From a bacterium (GTDB lineage Bacteria > Bacillota_A > Clostridia > Lachnospirales > Lachnospiraceae), in NCBI GenBank assembly GCA_004562915.1, contig SFQZ01000043.1:1-24197 (forward strand): a DNA stretch of 24,197 nucleotides. The letters are read 5' to 3'. The notes under the pieces were generated by a model. That model was given only the letters and a program-made list of their open reading frames with translations, made no database searches and was not told where the DNA came from. Numbering within the stretch: the stretch's first letter is position 1; each line of letters opens with the position of its first letter. Position numbers and translations under genes: made by a program. Below are positions 21,287-24,197 of the stretch, piece after piece.

Positions 21287-22148
21287 AAAAGTAAGAGTGC
21301 GTATCGTCAGGGAAGACAACAGAGAATTTAAGATAGATGGCTCTGACTGGAAGGTTTTGGAGCTGGAAGGTTTTGGAAACTTTGAAAATGACATCAGTAC
21401 AGTAGATAAAGCTATCAGCGACGGTGGAATCATTACCTCTGACCGCATAGCAGCAAAAGACCGAACCATTACTGCGAAGTCAATTAACCGTCATTTAAAC
21501 GATGTACTTCGCAGAGAAGCCAACTCCTTCTTTAATGCCAAAATGCTTTATAAAGTATATGTGACATATATGGGCCTTACCCGCTGGGGAGAGGGGAAAA
21601 TATACAAGTACAATCTCCCCACTGGAAATGTGCATAGGGGACTGGATTTAAGCATTACGTTCCTGTTTCCTAATCCATATCTAAAATCTTATGAGGATTT
21701 TGGACGTGACATTGCTGCAGTCACACCCATGATAGGCTTTCCCTATTTATGTAACGTGGCTCCCGGCCATGTTTATGGGGTTACCGGAGGAATTTATAAT
21801 TTTGCCAAGCAGGTGATTCTGGAGAATGATGGTGACGTGGAAACCTATTGCCGGGCTATCTTTGTGGCTAAAGGTGTGGTAACTAATCCTTCCCTGATTA
21901 TTGGGGAAGATTATGTAAAGGTATTGGATGTCATGCAAAAAGGTGATGTCATTGAGATGGATTTCACCAAAGACCCGCCAACAGTAAAGAAAAACGGAAT
22001 CAACTGCATGGGAAAATGTGACAGGAAATCTGGCTTTGATGCTATGTACCTGGGAATAGGGGATACTGCCATACAGTATGATGCTGACGATGGTTCCAAT
22101 CTTTTACAGGTATCTATTTATTATAACAAGCTGTATACGGTGATGTAG
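21279..22148 (+). CDS. Distal tail protein (Dit)
   Basis: A 289-residue Sipho_tail family protein that forms the hub ring between tail tube and baseplate. The N-terminal domain (VRVRIVREDNREFKIDGSDW, ISDGGIITSDRIAAKDRTIT, RWGEGKIYKYNLPTGNVHRG) is the ring-forming fold. The C-terminal part (YNFAKQVILENDGDVETYCR, QKGDVIEMDFTKDPPTVKKN) is the galectin-like domain with the usual GD-x-x-x-D-F pattern. I chose TTG 21279 because AGAGGTG (21265-21271) is correctly spaced; GTG 21270 lies within that site. It overlaps the tape measure gene by 8 bp. Confidence 0.85.
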   Translation: MDKKVRVRIVREDNREFKIDGSDWKVLELEGFGNFENDISTVDKAISDGGIITSDRIAAKDRTITAKSINRHLNDVLRREANSFFNAKMLYKVYVTYMGLTRWGEGKIYKYNLPTGNVHRGLDLSITFLFPNPYLKSYEDFGRDIAAVTPMIGFPYLCNVAPGHVYGVTGGIYNFAKQVILENDGDVETYCRAIFVAKGVVTNPSLIIGEDYVKVLDVMQKGDVIEMDFTKDPPTVKKNGINCMGKCDRKSGFDAMYLGIGDTAIQYDADDGSNLLQVSIYYNKLYTVM

Positions 22149-22157
22149 GAGGTGTTT

Positions 22158-23252
22158 ATGGGAGTAGGGTTTAATGTAATTGCTTTGGATGAAAATTATG
22201 AGATTGTATCCCTGTTAAGATATACCAATCTGCAATGGAACCGTAAATATTTTGAACCGGGTACATTTTCTCTGGAAATACCACTGGAACAGTATAATTC
22301 CAGTTATCAGTATATTTACACTAAAGACCGGCCGGAAATGGGAAAGATAACTCAGGTCAACTATGTAGATCAGGGAACATATAGGGCAATCTATTTGAGT
22401 GGTTATTTTTTGGAAAATGAGTTGAACCGCAGGATTGTATACCGAAGAGGCAATACCAATATTGTGAATGCACCATCCTGGGTAACTGCCACCGGCAAGG
22501 CGGAGGACGTGGCTTTTCATTTTTTTAATGCGTTTAAGAATGTGGTTTTGGAAAATGGAAGTCAATGTATTTTAGATATAGAAGCAGGAGTAAATCAGTC
22601 AAGAGGGAAAAATGCGAACCATGAGAGATGTGGGGAGAATCTCGGGAATAAAATTTACCATATTTTACAGGCTTCTAAAATGTCTTACCGTGTGTCCTAT
22701 GATTTTGAAAGCAGCAGAAAAGTATTCAGTGTATGGAGTGGCTACGACCGGACACAGGAACAGGCAAAGAATAACCCGGTTATTTTTTCAACCCGATACG
22801 GAAATATTAAAAAACCAAACGTATTGATAGATTCCACCAATTATAAAAGCGGATGTATCGTGGATAATGAGAGCGATGAAAGCGTGTTCTCAAGGGCAGT
22901 ACTGGACAGTGAGGCACTGGCATACGATGAACAGGGGAGTTTTATCTATTTGAAGTCTGTGCTTAATCAAAAAGATTATACGAATGACAATGTATTTTTC
23001 CATGCCCTGGATACAGAGGGAAGAGCGGAGTTGTCGAATTATGTAAAAACGGTCAACGTGGAATTTGATGCTATGGAAGGATCATACGAATACAGGATTG
23101 ACTTCGACCTTGGAGATATATGCTCAATAGAAATTCCAGAAGTAGATATATCTGCAGATGCAGTTCTGATTGGCTGCTATGAGGTGATTAAAAAAGGCAC
23201 ATGGAGTCTTACTCTTGAGTTTGGGACTCCCATATTAAGAAACAGGAGGTAG
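22158..23252 (+). CDS. Baseplate hub protein, ReqiPepy6 Gp37-like
   Basis: A 364-residue protein. LRYTNLQWNRKYFEPGTFSL, then EIPLEQYNSSYQYIYTKDRP, and the C-terminal DLGDICSIEIPEVDISADAV with LTLEFGTPIL match the Gp37-like hub proteins of siphoviruses of Gram-positive bacteria. They form the trimeric tip that closes the tail and to which fibres attach. I chose ATG 22158 over GTG 22152 because AGGAGGTG (22147-22154) serves the former. It follows Dit by 9 bp and ends with TAG inside the next gene's ribosome site. Confidence 0.8.
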   Translation: MGVGFNVIALDENYEIVSLLRYTNLQWNRKYFEPGTFSLEIPLEQYNSSYQYIYTKDRPEMGKITQVNYVDQGTYRAIYLSGYFLENELNRRIVYRRGNTNIVNAPSWVTATGKAEDVAFHFFNAFKNVVLENGSQCILDIEAGVNQSRGKNANHERCGENLGNKIYHILQASKMSYRVSYDFESSRKVFSVWSGYDRTQEQAKNNPVIFSTRYGNIKKPNVLIDSTNYKSGCIVDNESDESVFSRAVLDSEALAYDEQGSFIYLKSVLNQKDYTNDNVFFHALDTEGRAELSNYVKTVNVEFDAMEGSYEYRIDFDLGDICSIEIPEVDISADAVLIGCYEVIKKGTWSLTLEFGTPILRNRR

Positions 23253-23260
23253 AAAGACGA

Positions 23261-24197
23261 ATGATAGGATATCCATTGGATTCTCGAGTAACTTATGATA
23301 AAAGCGGTATACCGGTTTATGACCGGGCAGTCACATCGGCACCATTACGCAAATTAACGAAAAGTCTCTTTTCTGATGGTGTATTACCCAATCCCTCTAC
23401 CAATTTACAGGTAGTGGCTGCCGGTGAGAGGATAATTATTAAAGCTGGATTTGCACTCTGTGACGGATGCCAGAAGTTGCAGGAAGAGGATAAGGTGCTG
23501 AATTTACCAGCGGCAGATAATACAAACGATAGAATCGATACGGTTGTTTTGCGATTAGATAATAATGAAGAAGTCAGGGAATGTGAGTTTTATATTATCA
23601 GCGGTATGGCGGCGGCATCCCCGGTGCGTCCGGCATTAACGCAGACGGAGTCTATCTGGGAAATAGGGCTTGCTGATATCAGAAGAAAAGCCAACTCTAC
23701 AGAGGTCACTAATGCCAATATTACAGATACCAGATACGAAACTGCCCGTTGCGGAATTATATCCTCTATTAGTCGGTTTGATACGACCACGTTATATCAG
23801 CAGGTGCAGGATGACTTATACCAGTTTAGGAATGTGAATCAGGTAGAATTTAAGCAGTGGTTTGAACAGATTAAAAATGTTCTGGATGAAAATACGTCTG
23901 GAAACCTGTTAAATCTGATTAATGAGGTTGCTGACCGAGTTGGTGACTTGCCAGACTTAAATACAGTAGAAAAAACGGATTTAGTTTCTGCATTGAACGA
24001 GCTGAAGAGAAGCATACCTACCAAAACCTCACAACTTCAAAACGACAGCGGATATAAAACGCAGAATACGTGGAAGGCAAATTCCTCTTCCAGCGAAGGA
24101 TACGTTGCCAGTGGTGCAGGCCAGGCAAATAAGGTATGGAAAACCGATGTCAATGGTAATCCGGGGTGGCGGAATGATGAATCAGATTCAATAGGCC
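23261..24197 (+). CDS. Tail/baseplate appendage protein, 3' end outside the window
   Basis: An open frame of 312 codons continues to the end of the window without a stop, starting at ATG 23261 with AGGAGG at 23244-23249. The N-terminal 190 residues (MIGYPLDSRVTYDKSGIPVY, then ISRFDTTTLYQQVQDDLYQF) resemble the conserved base of receptor-binding or upper baseplate proteins that follow the hub gene. A helical linker (residues about 190-250, NLLNLINEVADRVGDL and TDLVSALNELK) and a glycine/serine-rich shaft-like segment (TKTSQLQNDSGY, SSSEGYVASGAGQANKVW) follow. It is probably the host-recognition fibre, the most variable gene of the tail module. The C-terminal receptor-binding domain is not seen. 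Confidence 0.7.
   Translation, partial: MIGYPLDSRVTYDKSGIPVYDRAVTSAPLRKLTKSLFSDGVLPNPSTNLQVVAAGERIIIKAGFALCDGCQKLQEEDKVLNLPAADNTNDRIDTVVLRLDNNEEVRECEFYIISGMAAASPVRPALTQTESIWEIGLADIRRKANSTEVTNANITDTRYETARCGIISSISRFDTTTLYQQVQDDLYQFRNVNQVEFKQWFEQIKNVLDENTSGNLLNLINEVADRVGDLPDLNTVEKTDLVSALNELKRSIPTKTSQLQNDSGYKTQNTWKANSSSSEGYVASGAGQANKVWKTDVNGNPGWRNDESDSIG

Noticed and set aside
1..24197. CRISPR array
   Set aside because: I saw no set of regularly spaced direct repeats with unique spacers anywhere in the window.

Overview
The window is low-GC DNA with strong AGGAGG ribosome sites and extended -10 promoters. It looks like a Firmicute, most likely a Clostridia/Lachnospiraceae genome; that is an inference from gene families and signals. 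Almost all of it is an integrated siphovirus-type prophage, and its left flank is a graveyard of mobile-element pieces.

Left flank (1-3570). A Phd/YefM-type antitoxin gene is intact. Its RelE/ParE-type toxin is cut off after about 20 codons and joined to the 3' half of a frameshifted tyrosine recombinase. An AlbA/Schlafen-type DNA-binding regulator follows, with a palindromic operator wrapped around its promoter. A truncated IS1380-type element on the minus strand is fused directly to a 5'-truncated phage adenine/cytosine-N4 methyltransferase.

Methylase and small-gene region (3569-7925). A complete C5-cytosine methyltransferase gene (dcm type) has a 308-codon reading frame nested in its +1 frame, with its own Shine-Dalgarno sequence. 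The nested protein carries five spaced [LM]-[WCF]-x-T-P blocks, each encoded by the same bases as a V-x-[YD]-[ST] block in the methyltransferase. About ten small, tightly packed genes follow: cysteine-rich phage proteins, a DUF551 protein and a YopX protein. One small gene is broken by a frameshift and another looks like an in-frame fusion.

Head module (7926-16898). A promoter sits directly upstream of an intrinsic terminator. Next come small and large terminase, portal, and a minor head protein with a C-terminal PBECR-type nuclease (toxin) domain. Then there is a promoter-driven, highly structured RNA candidate (13057-13183), a small cysteine-rich protein, a second terminator built like the first, a degenerate tRNA-Arg(CCT), scaffold, major capsid and the head-tail connector genes.

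Tail module (16898-24197). Tail tube, two tail-assembly proteins (chaperone and Gp15), tape measure protein with four exact 132-bp repeats, distal tail protein, a Gp37-like baseplate hub, and a tail/baseplate protein that runs off the window.

Most worth a second look: the dual-coding methyltransferase gene, the unassigned structured RNA next to the nuclease-bearing head gene, the pair of look-alike terminators before the two head operon segments, and the fact that small terminase, portal and tape measure genes all lack a recognisable start codon at the expected place.
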